Shown here in pieces: positions 45,601 through 55,234 of a stretch of DNA of 64,000 nucleotides (position 1 is the stretch's first letter; each line of letters begins with the position of its first letter). This DNA comes from a virus. A model generated the notes under the pieces. That model was given only the letters and a program-made list of their open reading frames with translations, did no database searches and was not told the DNA's origin. The translations under genes and the position numbers were made by a program. The DNA lies in IMG/VR virus record IMGVR_UViG_3300020446_000009, positions 1 to 64,000 of that record, one strand, 5' to 3'.

Positions 45601-47340
45601 ACTAGAATAATTTTGTTCTCCATATCCTGCTTCTATAGAACCAGTAGAAGTAACAATATAAGTTTTAAAAGGTCTATGTAAAAATCTATTATATTTATAA
45701 AAATTTCCATTCCCCGTTCCTACAGTTGCTAATCCTCTATATAACCATAATGATTGAGATTCTTTTACTGGTATATTAAATCCTTCTGGGGTACTATATG
45801 TTGTAGGGGTAGCATTTATATTTACTAATTCTACATTAAATAAAGGATCAAAATTAGGATTTGCAGTTTTTTTAGTATCTAAATTGCTGCCACCTCTAAT
45901 TACAATTTGATTTGTATCTTCTTTATAATAATAAATTAATTCATCTCCACCCGATGTTACAAAAGCAGGACCTATTTGAGTCAAGTTAGTTTGAGCAGAA
46001 TATGATATAAAACTTGAAGATGGGATTGCTACATAACTAGCTGAGGCGTTAATGAAGAATGGAGGAGTTGAAGGTTGATATGTAGCAGATCCATCTTTAT
46101 CTCTTTCTGTTGAACCTGAATAAAAGGCTTGTAAAGGATCATCTAATGTACCCCCAGTAGAAATTAGTGTTCCATTAACATAATAATTAGCTCCAGCCCA
46201 ACCTCTAAAAAATTGTTCTGTTGGATATGAAGTAGATGAAGATGGGAAATAACCTTGAGGTATAGATTTATCAATACCTGTGGCTAATGTTGGTTGTACT
46301 ACAGTACCTGAAGAGGAAGCATACACAACATAATCTCCTGTTGCCAGGAAAGTATCAGTTACATCTGCTGGTCTATTAGTATCAGTAGCAAAAGAAGTTA
46401 ATTTTGATTCTTGATTTACAAATAAATGACTATAATTTTGAGTACTATATTTAGTAACATTAAATAATTGATAATCCTCAGCATAATGCCCACTTCCATT
46501 GTGAATAAAGCTACCTGTAGAATTAATTGGGTTATACATTACAAATCGTGCCCATTCTGAATGTTTAATAAAATCACTTAATATAGCACCAGTGGATGAC
46601 ACATTATTCATTTTAATGTGTTTTACTTTAAATCCATCATTCCATAACCATGCATATCCAGCACTAGAAGGATAATAATTAGCTCCTATAAAAGTAGATT
46701 CAGGAACACCCCAATCAATATTAAATGGTTTTGGAATTGAACCAGTTGAAGGTGTACCAAAAGACCCAGAAGAAGCTACTATATATTTTGTTGAGCTCCC
46801 AGTAACATCTGTTTCATGATAACCTCTTAAATCACTACCATTAAATGTAGCAATAAGGGGTTTTCTAGTAGTAAAAGATGAAGTGCTATGGGCATAACTT
46901 TGAGAAATAGGATTATTAGCATCTCCAGATGGAACATTACCAGTACCACTAGAAGCGCTTACTATCATATAAGTTAAACTAGAACCAGTGTGTATACTAT
47001 CTATATTATAGTCTATAAAATATGATGAACTACCACTTACTTCTAATCTAAGAGTACCTTTACTATTTAAATCATCAAGTTGGGTTAAAAAACTTATTAT
47101 AGATTCTTTATTATTTATATCATCTTCATCTAAGTAAATTTCAGTAGCACTTACTTCATTCGTTGTACTACCTGGAAGTAAACTACCACTATTTAATCTT
47201 ATATCACCAGCTCCGGGTGCTACTGAGGATGTTAAATAATCAAATCTATAGTTAAAATTAGCAGACCCACTATAAAATCCAAAAATTTTATTTGATCTTG
47301 AAAGATTTTGTAACGCAAAGTAGTAATCTTGTACTGCCAT
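42631..47340 (-). CDS. Very large baseplate-associated structural protein
   Basis: 1569 residues, Ser/Thr/Gly/Tyr-rich, beginning MAVQDYYFALQNLSRSNKIF. It contains many short beta-forming segments, a YSGSGSYGSGSQPVGPP-type linker and later sections with GSGMFLKVKGQI and WRRISGTTDMLF strands. No enzymatic or transmembrane features are visible and no T4 counterpart can be named securely. Its size and place next to the gp6/gp25 genes suggest a wedge or baseplate-periphery subunit, in the position of T4 gp7-gp10. It has its own candidate promoter 13 bases upstream. Confidence 0.55.
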   Translation of the reverse strand: MAVQDYYFALQNLSRSNKIFGFYSGSANFNYRFDYLTSSVAPGAGDIRLNSGSLLPGSTTNEVSATEIYLDEDDINNKESIISFLTQLDDLNSKGTLRLEVSGSSSYFIDYNIDSIHTGSSLTYMIVSASSGTGNVPSGDANNPISQSYAHSTSSFTTRKPLIATFNGSDLRGYHETDVTGSSTKYIVASSGSFGTPSTGSIPKPFNIDWGVPESTFIGANYYPSSAGYAWLWNDGFKVKHIKMNNVSSTGAILSDFIKHSEWARFVMYNPINSTGSFIHNGSGHYAEDYQLFNVTKYSTQNYSHLFVNQESKLTSFATDTNRPADVTDTFLATGDYVVYASSSGTVVQPTLATGIDKSIPQGYFPSSSTSYPTEQFFRGWAGANYYVNGTLISTGGTLDDPLQAFYSGSTERDKDGSATYQPSTPPFFINASASYVAIPSSSFISYSAQTNLTQIGPAFVTSGGDELIYYYKEDTNQIVIRGGSNLDTKKTANPNFDPLFNVELVNINATPTTYSTPEGFNIPVKESQSLWLYRGLATVGTGNGNFYKYNRFLHRPFKTYIVTSTGSIEAGYGEQNYSSGSYGSGSQPVGPPANEFETVYIAYSSSLANERPTDGVYTFDTTPLEELQITASVNFGYTSINVIRSSSYGTGSYGDNEFEYGGTGSGDDVNTWQSATLKLYQNNNVIASDVTSINSTNILYGLESTLKTTLQPYEISIGDNLRLAVEVGNESSNFNSSLIVNNYTMSFGNLVYPAQDLVPVTFNNYLELNDDCDPINNNVFGQRPNERLQDVDYSVDVLNPINFDQIIKDEAVRATVPESHYTQLGSSFARYIGSSTSRRQINEYNPNDDVDSTNSFYYQADISTPEIVNKGKGSPLGKIPNVQLRNSYIAYFNKIIDTYPNLNGKTAYYVKYLIDESGTIYDPTLSDINFSLFEKTFQLYDYDAKPTRVKTSLQSIEEAKELSRLNKGLSSTFKLGKYPSPILYSQTSSLGHTNNIIMSGSPFYGTLGIGSGFTNLAVNINAAQSNSDFPVASTNNDTEDLTVGNQLTTASFASGDITPFTTNTTPNLPTGSAASTLLFPLDSAAITPNTLGADLSDKYEVDGEFIFYSSTFPARYRRPNGSSKHWQKGDLYTSRQSKDKYRQIANVTLAPFIKVPTNPSEVFVANSNNFEISQITLTPIENAGLSDESVYKTLTIEPSPSGFDRQYYISNNQIEFKPDSRYLEKIIIQQIYGNSDWSSDSTNRKEAQVLIGGGWYNDGQGNIGIDGANVVYKWSIKFKLKNVKQGSGMFLKVKGQITQPGDSGRNDDFFRSYIRDGDYIKNGPSWRTTFNPGLTSGYNTSPVLKYNITSPIANSDQNVNGAVGPYWRRISGTTDMLFMSSSILNQAYGIFDEDGNNTNGQYYVQAKIPYVGDTEVVFPSTIEPDFVEFDPVVDPWSLEIGDEIRFENNEDLVYTITSAGGKQGVRPPIDPYSTNPENDGLHITIAPPFEYTSSNGDIINKQPTNLDFFVVRRYKENRNFIILDQQKPYGFPVSASSSPGILLPEHRIEKYDRNPDEVLKDLIEKRII

Positions 47341-47352
47341 TTAACTTTTGTT

Positions 47353-47360
47353 ATAAATAT
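47353..47360 (-). promoter_or_regulatory. Candidate late promoter of the 1569-residue gene
   Basis: The coding strand reads AATATTTATAACAAAAG, ending 13 bases before the ATG at 47340. Confidence 0.5.
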
Positions 47361-47365
47361 TTTTT

Positions 47366-50300
47366 TTACGAAAATTCACTACACCTATTAATTGTTGTAA
47401 ATTCAGTTCCTGTCCAATATCTTACTATATTACCATCAGAATAATATCCACTACTAGCAAATAGTATTCTACCTAAACTATCATTTGTTGCTCTATAGAT
47501 TGCTGTAGCATCTTTTAATATAATATTATCTAATCTAAATGCATTATTTATATTATTACATGCTGATGATTTACTTGAACTATATCCTAAGTATACTGTA
47601 TATAGATCTACATTTTCTTGAATATCAGTTACAGAACCAGATATTAATTGGCCAACATTATACCAACCATAAGGTACAGATGCTGTAATATGAGCGGTTC
47701 TTGTTAATGATGATGTAATAGCTGGATAGTAAGAATTACCTATTGATTGAGAATAAATTATATTATTATATAAACTAGCTGTTTCCACTGTTGGAGGTGT
47801 TATGTTACCATAAATGTTTACTTCAAATCCACTTGAACTATTTGATGCCGATCCTGTAATCATACTAAATGTTAAAATTGATGCTGTTGGTTGTAATGCA
47901 CTAGCTGTAACAGATATTAGTTGATTATAGTTTGAATAATTTAATGGTTTATTTGGTATTCTAATATCAAAACTAGCAGTTCTAAAAATACCAGGTGATC
48001 CCGATGGGTGTATTAATTCATAATATGGAGAAGAACCACCAGATGAGGATATAAAGTTTATACTACCTTCTATACTAGCATTTGATAAAGTTGGAGGTGT
48101 AATTATACCTAAGAAATCAACACTAAATGTAGTTGCGAATTGCATATCACTTCCTGTAAATGCAGGAGGTATTCCTCCTGTTAATTCAGTAACTAAAAAT
48201 TCATCATCGGATCCTGATAATGCTACTATTCTATATAAGTATTCAGGTATATTGTTCCAAGTATAATATGCACTACATGGATCTTCATCTGCTATCCCCT
48301 CTCCTCTTTGTAATTTAGTTCTTTTAGATGAACCACTAAATTCACCATTATAAAATTCACGTTGATCATCTCTATTATAAATTTGAGGACCAAAAACAGT
48401 AGCTATTGTTTCATCCCAATCTTGAACTACCCCAAATCTATTATTAGCACCAGTACCATCTGAACCCGAAGGTGAAGTAGTTAAATTATTAAAGGTATTA
48501 AATACTCCTGCGGCACCACCACTAACATGATATAAAGACCCACTATTATAATTTTGAACAAATGGTTTAACTGAACCTGATAATTGTTCATCTCTAAAAC
48601 TTAATTGAGTTGCTCTAAGTTTATTTCTTTCGAGCATATGTTGTTTTACTACTACTCCTGAACTTAAACTAGTTCGAGCGGGAGTAAAATCTTTAATCAT
48701 TTTAAATAATGAATTATCAAAGAATTTTATCAGACGAATAAAATCTCTAACATCATAACTGTGAATATATTTTTCAAAATAAGCATCTCTTAAAATATCT
48801 AAATCAGGATAATTGTAACGAGATTCAGATACTTGTCTTGGATCCCCTATATAATCTCCTAGGTTAAAATTACCTATTTGATTAATAATATCTGTATCTA
48901 CTTGATTAGTAGGGGAAAATGCTACTTCTAAATAATTAGTATTAGGAGTATAATTTTGTGTTGTGTACGATTTTTGCTCTAGGGCAACAAGAGGAGATAA
49001 AGTGTCTCCTGAGGGAATTATGTTATCTTCAAGAGTAATTTTATCTGTAATACGGTTTTTTATTCCAACAGGTACTTGATTTAAGTAAATTGATTCTTTA
49101 TTTGTTGCAAAGCTACTAGAGGATAAAAAGTAAGTATCTACTTGATGTGCACTGGAAGAAGCATTCCAATAAAAATAAGACATATCCCAATTGTCTTCTA
49201 TTAAATTCCAAGTAGCACTTCCTTCAAATGAACTTGTTACTGATGACCCAGTAACTGTAGGATGTATAGATGATCTAGAACTTGTATTAAGCATAGAACC
49301 TAAAGGAGCTCTAAATGCTAATTCATTAGGTGTTGAATTAAGAGAATTACCAACACAAGAATAGGGATTTAAAACATAATTATCAAAAGAGGATTGGCTA
49401 ATAGCAGGACCCCAATATCTAATTTCTTGTAAAGACCCTGAAAAGAATTCATATCCAGAAAAACTTTGTGAAGCTGGAAAATGTATCCAATCTGATCCTT
49501 CATAAAAAGATGAAGTACAAGCTATTGAACTAGAAGCTTGATGTAAAATTGAATGATCTCCTTTATTAGCTACAAACAAACTAGCAGTATCAGTTGAATC
49601 AAAATCAACAATAGTTTGGATTGACCACCAATCACCATCAAATATTGGTAAATAAACACTGGCAGTAGGTGCTCCAGGAGTAATTCCTTGAGGGTAAAAT
49701 TTAACTGTACCGTATTGGTTTTCTAAATCTGTTCTAGAACCGGAATAAGATCCACTTGTTTGGCTAGAACCAGTATATTCTATAACTAATGCTGATTGAT
49801 TTGTTTCAGTTGTATATAATAATTGATTTACTGATCCCGTAGGTATACCTGGGGTTTGGAATCTAAGTTGTACAGTTTTAGGTGTAGGTTGATAATCAAA
49901 TTCTTCATTTGTATTAAATGAGGATGACATAAAATTACTACCATCTAAATCTAATTTATAATTAAATATTTTTTGTTCTAATTCCCAATTTTGAGTTGTA
50001 TTTAATGCCTGGTCTCCAAATTCATTTACCCTTAAAATAGTATCAGGAATACCATAAGAAGTAATTAATGCTTTTAACCCAGCTACTGTTCCTTTAGTTT
50101 TAAGTAAATATGGAATATTATGGTAGATACGTTTATATAATCGCTTATTAGCATTATCTAATGGTATTGTATCACTTGAAGCGGATATTGGGGATAAAAT
50201 TAGTTCTTTTTGACCTGTAACAGGGAAAGAAGGTGTTTGAATTTCATTATATGGAAATGAACTACCAGAGGGTGTAATACCTAAAAAGGCAGTAAATAAA

Positions 50301-51781
50301 TCATTAGTATTAAAATTATTTGAATATAATTTAACACCAAAATCTTTTATAGCATCTGCTACTAAATCTTTTGAAATACCAAAATCTAATCTATTATCAG
50401 CATCAAATTTATTTACAATATCTTTAGTATAAATCCAAATATTATCAAAATGTTGACCAATCATATCAACAAATAATTCATATCTTTGATTTGATGGATC
50501 TTCTCTTAAATAATCAGGGATTGAAAAATATAACCAATCCTGATTTTGTTGATCATAATTTGAAGCAGATAAAGCTTGACCCCCATAATATGGACTTTTA
50601 GGATCGGCACTACCTAACCAATTTAATACAGTAGCTGATCCAGTAGAGAAGAGGGTGTATGGCTTAGATGTACTTGATTTTGGGTAACTAGATGTTGAAC
50701 CGGAATTGTAGTAGAGGAAGTATTCATAATTATCAAAATTTTTAATTACATTATCTAATTTTCCTTGATATGAAGCTTTAGATGAACTAAAGGCAATTGA
50801 CCCTGTAGTACTACCTGTTATATCAGATTCTAGTGAGGCAATTGAATTTTGGTAACCTTCTATTAATCCTACTTTATAATAAAAATTTTCTAAACGAGTT
50901 AAGGCAGAAGAAAATTTTATGTACTCCGATCTATCTTCATAATTAATATTAATATTTATTCCTTTTTCATTTAACAAACTATTTATTTGTTGTTGTGAAG
51001 AAGTAATATCGGTCCCAATTAAAGTATCATAAGTTGCTACTTCAGAAGAAACTCCACTTTCATCTTTAATATTTAAACTATAATTAGGACCCGCTATAAA
51101 AGAAAAATCTTGGGGTTCAAAAATAGGTATTGGGAAGTTAACTTGATATCCCTTTGCAGAAGAAAGATCTTCAATTACCCAACACTGTGATTTTAAATTA
51201 AAATCAGAAGGTAGGGGTTCATATAATTTAATTAAAACCGTAGGATTATCATCTACAGTAGTATCTAATTGTATGTTATTAGCTATAACTAAATTATTAG
51301 AACCAAAATTTAAATAAAAATCAACAAAATAATCTTTAGATTCTCTATAAGAAATAAAATCATTTGAAGATGAAATAATACTATCATTACTAATAACTGA
51401 TGAATCTAGTCTAATTTCTGTTCTATCAGCACTAATTTCAGATATATAATAATTTTCCTGAATAGAGGAACTTAAATGTTTTTTATAAAAATAATAATTA
51501 ATAAAATAATTACCCTCATCATATCCTAAACTTTTAAGATCCTGGATTGGGTCTAAATTTACATGTCCATCTTTAATTGTATATGTAAATAATTCTTCGG
51601 TATTATTTGGGAATATTAAATTTTTATTATCATCATACACATAATATTCAATATAATCCGTAGATTGAGAAAAAGCAGTATCTACCTCAGATGATGGTAT
51701 TATATTAACATCTTCTTGAGAATACGTTTGTACTGCAAACGTCTCTGGATTAATAGGTAAAATTAGAATATTCTCCTCCAT
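47366..51781 (-). CDS. Large baseplate wedge-type protein with lectin-like and RYWTG modules
   Basis: 1471 residues. The middle contains IPYLLKTKGTVAGLKALITS and YGIPDTILRVNEFGD, a segment known from large baseplate proteins of marine T4-like phages. A region near 700-790 (WWSIQTIVDFDS, FSGSLQEIRYWGPAISQSSF) resembles a concanavalin/laminin-G lectin domain. The last 45 residues (SSGYYSDGNIVRYWTGTEF-x(5)-C) match the RYWTG module of the Pro-rich fibres 30019..30843 and 31154..33886. The N-terminal about 450 residues are Asp/Asn/Ser-rich and unassigned. The gene position after gp6 suggests a gp7-type wedge protein, but the assignment is not firm. Confidence 0.6.
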   Translation of the reverse strand: MEENILILPINPETFAVQTYSQEDVNIIPSSEVDTAFSQSTDYIEYYVYDDNKNLIFPNNTEELFTYTIKDGHVNLDPIQDLKSLGYDEGNYFINYYFYKKHLSSSIQENYYISEISADRTEIRLDSSVISNDSIISSSNDFISYRESKDYFVDFYLNFGSNNLVIANNIQLDTTVDDNPTVLIKLYEPLPSDFNLKSQCWVIEDLSSAKGYQVNFPIPIFEPQDFSFIAGPNYSLNIKDESGVSSEVATYDTLIGTDITSSQQQINSLLNEKGINININYEDRSEYIKFSSALTRLENFYYKVGLIEGYQNSIASLESDITGSTTGSIAFSSSKASYQGKLDNVIKNFDNYEYFLYYNSGSTSSYPKSSTSKPYTLFSTGSATVLNWLGSADPKSPYYGGQALSASNYDQQNQDWLYFSIPDYLREDPSNQRYELFVDMIGQHFDNIWIYTKDIVNKFDADNRLDFGISKDLVADAIKDFGVKLYSNNFNTNDLFTAFLGITPSGSSFPYNEIQTPSFPVTGQKELILSPISASSDTIPLDNANKRLYKRIYHNIPYLLKTKGTVAGLKALITSYGIPDTILRVNEFGDQALNTTQNWELEQKIFNYKLDLDGSNFMSSSFNTNEEFDYQPTPKTVQLRFQTPGIPTGSVNQLLYTTETNQSALVIEYTGSSQTSGSYSGSRTDLENQYGTVKFYPQGITPGAPTASVYLPIFDGDWWSIQTIVDFDSTDTASLFVANKGDHSILHQASSSIACTSSFYEGSDWIHFPASQSFSGYEFFSGSLQEIRYWGPAISQSSFDNYVLNPYSCVGNSLNSTPNELAFRAPLGSMLNTSSRSSIHPTVTGSSVTSSFEGSATWNLIEDNWDMSYFYWNASSSAHQVDTYFLSSSSFATNKESIYLNQVPVGIKNRITDKITLEDNIIPSGDTLSPLVALEQKSYTTQNYTPNTNYLEVAFSPTNQVDTDIINQIGNFNLGDYIGDPRQVSESRYNYPDLDILRDAYFEKYIHSYDVRDFIRLIKFFDNSLFKMIKDFTPARTSLSSGVVVKQHMLERNKLRATQLSFRDEQLSGSVKPFVQNYNSGSLYHVSGGAAGVFNTFNNLTTSPSGSDGTGANNRFGVVQDWDETIATVFGPQIYNRDDQREFYNGEFSGSSKRTKLQRGEGIADEDPCSAYYTWNNIPEYLYRIVALSGSDDEFLVTELTGGIPPAFTGSDMQFATTFSVDFLGIITPPTLSNASIEGSINFISSSGGSSPYYELIHPSGSPGIFRTASFDIRIPNKPLNYSNYNQLISVTASALQPTASILTFSMITGSASNSSSGFEVNIYGNITPPTVETASLYNNIIYSQSIGNSYYPAITSSLTRTAHITASVPYGWYNVGQLISGSVTDIQENVDLYTVYLGYSSSKSSACNNINNAFRLDNIILKDATAIYRATNDSLGRILFASSGYYSDGNIVRYWTGTEFTTINRCSEFS

Positions 51782-51787
51782 ATTTTT

Positions 51788-52294
51788 TTAGTATCCTCCT
51801 CCACCGGATCCTCCTCCACCTCCACTAGATGAGCCCCCACTAGACGAGCCAGCACCTGATCCACCTCCACTTGATATTCCTGTGGAAGTACTTGAAGAAG
51901 CTCTATTTAAACCTTCTTCTTGTGGTGTTAATGATCCAGTTATATTTAATGATGTCCCCGAAACTGTTTCCGCTAATTCAATTTGAGTACTTAATAGTTC
52001 TTCTCTTAATGAAGTAATTTCCTGTTGTAATGCTTCAACCATTTCATTATTTTCCTCAAAATTAATATATTCACCACTTGTTTTAACTAAATATTCATGG
52101 GAATTTTTAGCTCCTAAAGTAGGTATTTCATAAAATAATTCATCGTATAATTGGAAAAATTCTTCAATTGTAGGTGTTTGAGATATAGCATCAACAATAG
52201 AAGTAACACCCAACTCTGAAAATTGAGTATTAATAGTTTTTGGGTATTGAGCTTTATTAAATACCCTTTTTTTTGTATCTACTTTTTGAGCCAT
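51788..52294 (-). CDS. Coiled-coil protein with Gly/Ser-rich tail
   Basis: 168 residues. A helical segment (EMVEALQQEITSLREELLST, near 84-105) suggests a coiled coil. The last 35 residues are a Gly/Ser tract with GGGG runs, ending GGGGSGGGGY. The N-terminal part (IVDAISQTPTIEEFFQLYDE) is compact and helical. It overlaps the upstream gene by one base and sits between the gp6-following protein and the large wedge protein, so it is likely a small baseplate adaptor. The Gly/Ser tail could be a flexible linker. Confidence 0.55.
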   Translation of the reverse strand: MAQKVDTKKRVFNKAQYPKTINTQFSELGVTSIVDAISQTPTIEEFFQLYDELFYEIPTLGAKNSHEYLVKTSGEYINFEENNEMVEALQQEITSLREELLSTQIELAETVSGTSLNITGSLTPQEEGLNRASSSTSTGISSGGGSGAGSSSGGSSSGGGGGSGGGGY

Positions 52295-53388
52295 TATCCA
52301 TTTACAACTTTAAATACATAATCATCATCTTTTACAAATGTACTACCTGATATAGTAGTTTGTATTAGAATCTTATAATTTCTTTCGGGTTCAAACCCAT
52401 TCATATATAAATCAAAATAATTTCCAGTGCTATCACAACTAATTTTAGTAAAAGTTGAATCAAAATCAATTATAAATTCATTTGTGTCTAAATCCTTAAC
52501 GGCATAAAATGATGCTGTAGGTAAATAATGATTAGTAGTGTATATAGATGAAGTTTGGAAAGTTCGAGTAGGATAAGTAGGCCTTACATTTAATCTAAAA
52601 CGATTTATACTTTCAGAATAAAATATACCTGGGTTTTCATCTAATGCTATAGTTACATCAGATGTAGTAAGTGGGGATAAACTCCCAGTTTCATAAGAAA
52701 AATCATCCCATTTAAACTCTAAATGTGGGGGATATATAGTATGAGTATCAACAGAAAAGAATTTAAATTGAGGTTGATTAGCACTACCAGATATAAATTC
52801 TTGGCTATCTACTAGTTTTACTATAAATGAATCCGTACCTATACTAATTAAATTACCATATAAAACTAAACTATCAGTACCTAACATAATTTCTACTAAT
52901 TGTTTAACTCCTATATTAAGATCTTTTATAGTTCTTCTATCCATGGATTGTGTAATAGGACCATATGAGGAAGTAGTATCTAAAATATCTCCTCCTGGGG
53001 TAGTCCATGCACCTGATCCTGAATAATATCTCCAATTCCAACTAACTCCATCTGTTGATTGTGGTGAATCTAAATATTGACCACTACCATTATCAAAAGA
53101 TCCGGATACTAAGCCCACTTCTAATGTAGTGGCTTGATTTACTCCTTGAACATTTGCGGCATATAATCTTAAGTTACTATCCCAAGTTCTACCATTAAGG
53201 TAACTATTGTATACTTCTACTATTTGATTTCCATCAAAATCAACAATTGACCTTGCGACTCTAGGAGATTGCCCTGAGTCAGGAAATAAATTTGAAACTT
53301 CTAGTATAGCATCATCCCCTGTATTCATATTAGGGTATGCTGAATATAAACTAGCGTCTCGTACCGGAAAGATTTTATATATTGCCAT
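52294..53388 (-). CDS. Baseplate-region structural protein
   Basis: 364 residues, beginning MAIYKIFPVRDASLYSAYPN and MNTGDDAILEVSN. This resembles a DNRLRE-type carbohydrate-binding beta-sandwich opening (D-x-S/T-L-Y-x-x-x-P-x-x-N-x-G-x-D). The remaining sequence is strand-rich with a NWRYYSGSGAWTTPGG segment. It lies immediately after the gp6-like gene in transcription order. It may be a T4 gp8-like wedge component or a decorated baseplate protein; the sequence does not settle this. Confidence 0.55.
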   Translation of the reverse strand: MAIYKIFPVRDASLYSAYPNMNTGDDAILEVSNLFPDSGQSPRVARSIVDFDGNQIVEVYNSYLNGRTWDSNLRLYAANVQGVNQATTLEVGLVSGSFDNGSGQYLDSPQSTDGVSWNWRYYSGSGAWTTPGGDILDTTSSYGPITQSMDRRTIKDLNIGVKQLVEIMLGTDSLVLYGNLISIGTDSFIVKLVDSQEFISGSANQPQFKFFSVDTHTIYPPHLEFKWDDFSYETGSLSPLTTSDVTIALDENPGIFYSESINRFRLNVRPTYPTRTFQTSSIYTTNHYLPTASFYAVKDLDTNEFIIDFDSTFTKISCDSTGNYFDLYMNGFEPERNYKILIQTTISGSTFVKDDDYVFKVVNG

Positions 53389-53389
53389 T

Positions 53390-55234
53390 TTATAAAGTTA
53401 CTACTTTTCCTCTAATATCTTGATTTGGATATTTCAATTCAAATATAGATGGGTCTAATGATGGGTAAATTACCCCATTTTGAGTTGCTCCATCAATATC
53501 ATATGCATATTGAGAATATCCCGAAGATGTTCCTCTTTTATTACTTATAATCACTTTTTTTACAGTTTGAACACCTTCAATATTATCTAAAAGTGAAAAT
53601 AAATTTCTATATATAATAGGTTGATTAACTTGCCAATTATTAATATTAAAATAATTTTGAAGTGAGTTAATACAATTTGTTAATATTTCGTTATTATTAT
53701 AATTAGGTAATGTTATAATTTCAAAATTACAATCAATATTAATAATAAATGCATCTTTTATAGATACAGTATCACCTATCATTCTATATTGATTTAAATA
53801 AGTTTTTAAGTTTGATTTTAAAGTAGATGATCCAGTTTTTAACTTTCCGTTTTGATCTTGAGATAAAATATACAAACATAATGAAGATAAGTTATCATCC
53901 GCTTTAGGTTTTTGAGCATATCCTTTAGATACTACCCCAAATCTAGAAGGCATACTTAAAGCTCTAACTAAATAATCATCCGATGTTACATTTCTTAACT
54001 GGGATGAGTATTGTGAAATAGTGTTTTGTCTAATTTCTTCAACTGTATCACCATCTTTTCCTCCTGAAGCAGCATTTTCATTATTTGCTGCTAAAGTTCC
54101 AAATATATAATTTGCTGTAGTAGTATTTAAGTTAGTATTATTAAATTGTATAGTAGAGGTATTTAAACTAGTAATACTGTTAGCCGCTACATTTGATTCA
54201 ACCCCACCACCTGTATAATATCTAACAGTTAGGGTTGTATTAGATGGGGCAATACCGTAAGTATTTGTAAATATAAAATTAGTAGGGGAAAAAGCAGTTG
54301 TTAATTTATCTTTTTCAAATGGTAATCCTATTCCTACATTAAAAGGATTTGGTGTAATTTCTTCATCAACTGATTCGGGATTACCAGATCCAAATTGAAG
54401 TTGTAAGGTACTTGCATTTTTAAATCGTGTTGCAAATCTACGTTGTACTTGTTTATTTTTTAATATGTAAGGAGCATCTTCACTATTTTGGTAATTGTTA
54501 GGATCATTTACATTTGTGTTTTTAACTCCGTCAAAAACCATATCTTGAGCTAAATGATCAACTTCATACCACTCATTCCCATCATTATCTATACAATCTA
54601 TTATTCCAGCTATATTTGTTGAAGAAATTTCTACAGTTGGGAATTCAGTTGGTGTAGAAAAAGAAAATGTTGTAGAATTAATCGTGCCTGAAACTGCTTT
54701 TCTAGTTTTCTTTAATAAAAAGTATGTGGGAGAATTATCTGATACTTGAGCTACAGTTACAGTAGTTGGATCTAAAGAGCTTGAAACAGAAAAATCTATG
54801 GGATCTTCTATAATAAATTTAACGGATGAATTTGCTGTGGATGTTACTTGTGTATTTGCGTTAATAAATAAAGAATAATTATAATCAGGAACAGCAGACC
54901 CACTTACTTGTTTAGAAGGAACTTGTTGATAAAAATCTAAATCTACAGATGATAAACCAGTTACTTTTGGTTTATAATTAAACATATAAGCTAAATCGTA
55001 CATATTAGACGATTGCTTAGAATATTGTATAAAATTTTCTTGAAATTGATTATCTAAATAAAAGGATAAAACATCACCTACATATGATGCCATTTCCATG
55101 AACATTACCCCAGGTGATGATGCATCAAAATCAGTATAAGTATTTGGAAAATAAGTTTGAGCATAATTAATTAAATCAGCTCTAAATCGATCAAAATCCT
55201 TATTTAAATATTTTATTTCTCTATTAGTGGCCAT
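53390..55234 (-). CDS. gp6: Baseplate wedge protein gp6 (Baseplate_J-like)
   Basis: 614 residues, close to T4 gp6 (about 660). The N-terminal signature MATNREIKYLNKDFDRFRAD, DFDASSPGVMFMEMASYVGD and VLSFYLDNQFQENFIQ is typical of the gp6/Baseplate_J family in T4-like phages. A C-terminal DTVEEIRQNTISQYSSQLRN and VTSDDYLVRALSMPSRFGVV is also characteristic of this family. gp6 forms the inner ring of baseplate wedges and joins neighbouring wedges. It overlaps the gp25-like gene by one base, the T4-like order 25-6. Confidence 0.9.
   Translation of the reverse strand: MATNREIKYLNKDFDRFRADLINYAQTYFPNTYTDFDASSPGVMFMEMASYVGDVLSFYLDNQFQENFIQYSKQSSNMYDLAYMFNYKPKVTGLSSVDLDFYQQVPSKQVSGSAVPDYNYSLFINANTQVTSTANSSVKFIIEDPIDFSVSSSLDPTTVTVAQVSDNSPTYFLLKKTRKAVSGTINSTTFSFSTPTEFPTVEISSTNIAGIIDCIDNDGNEWYEVDHLAQDMVFDGVKNTNVNDPNNYQNSEDAPYILKNKQVQRRFATRFKNASTLQLQFGSGNPESVDEEITPNPFNVGIGLPFEKDKLTTAFSPTNFIFTNTYGIAPSNTTLTVRYYTGGGVESNVAANSITSLNTSTIQFNNTNLNTTTANYIFGTLAANNENAASGGKDGDTVEEIRQNTISQYSSQLRNVTSDDYLVRALSMPSRFGVVSKGYAQKPKADDNLSSLCLYILSQDQNGKLKTGSSTLKSNLKTYLNQYRMIGDTVSIKDAFIINIDCNFEIITLPNYNNNEILTNCINSLQNYFNINNWQVNQPIIYRNLFSLLDNIEGVQTVKKVIISNKRGTSSGYSQYAYDIDGATQNGVIYPSLDPSIFELKYPNQDIRGKVVTL

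Noticed and set aside
47353-47360. Plus-strand TATAAATA elements as rightward late promoters
   Set aside because: They stand directly before minus-strand start codons, and no plus-strand genes follow, so rightward transcription is unlikely to be their main role.
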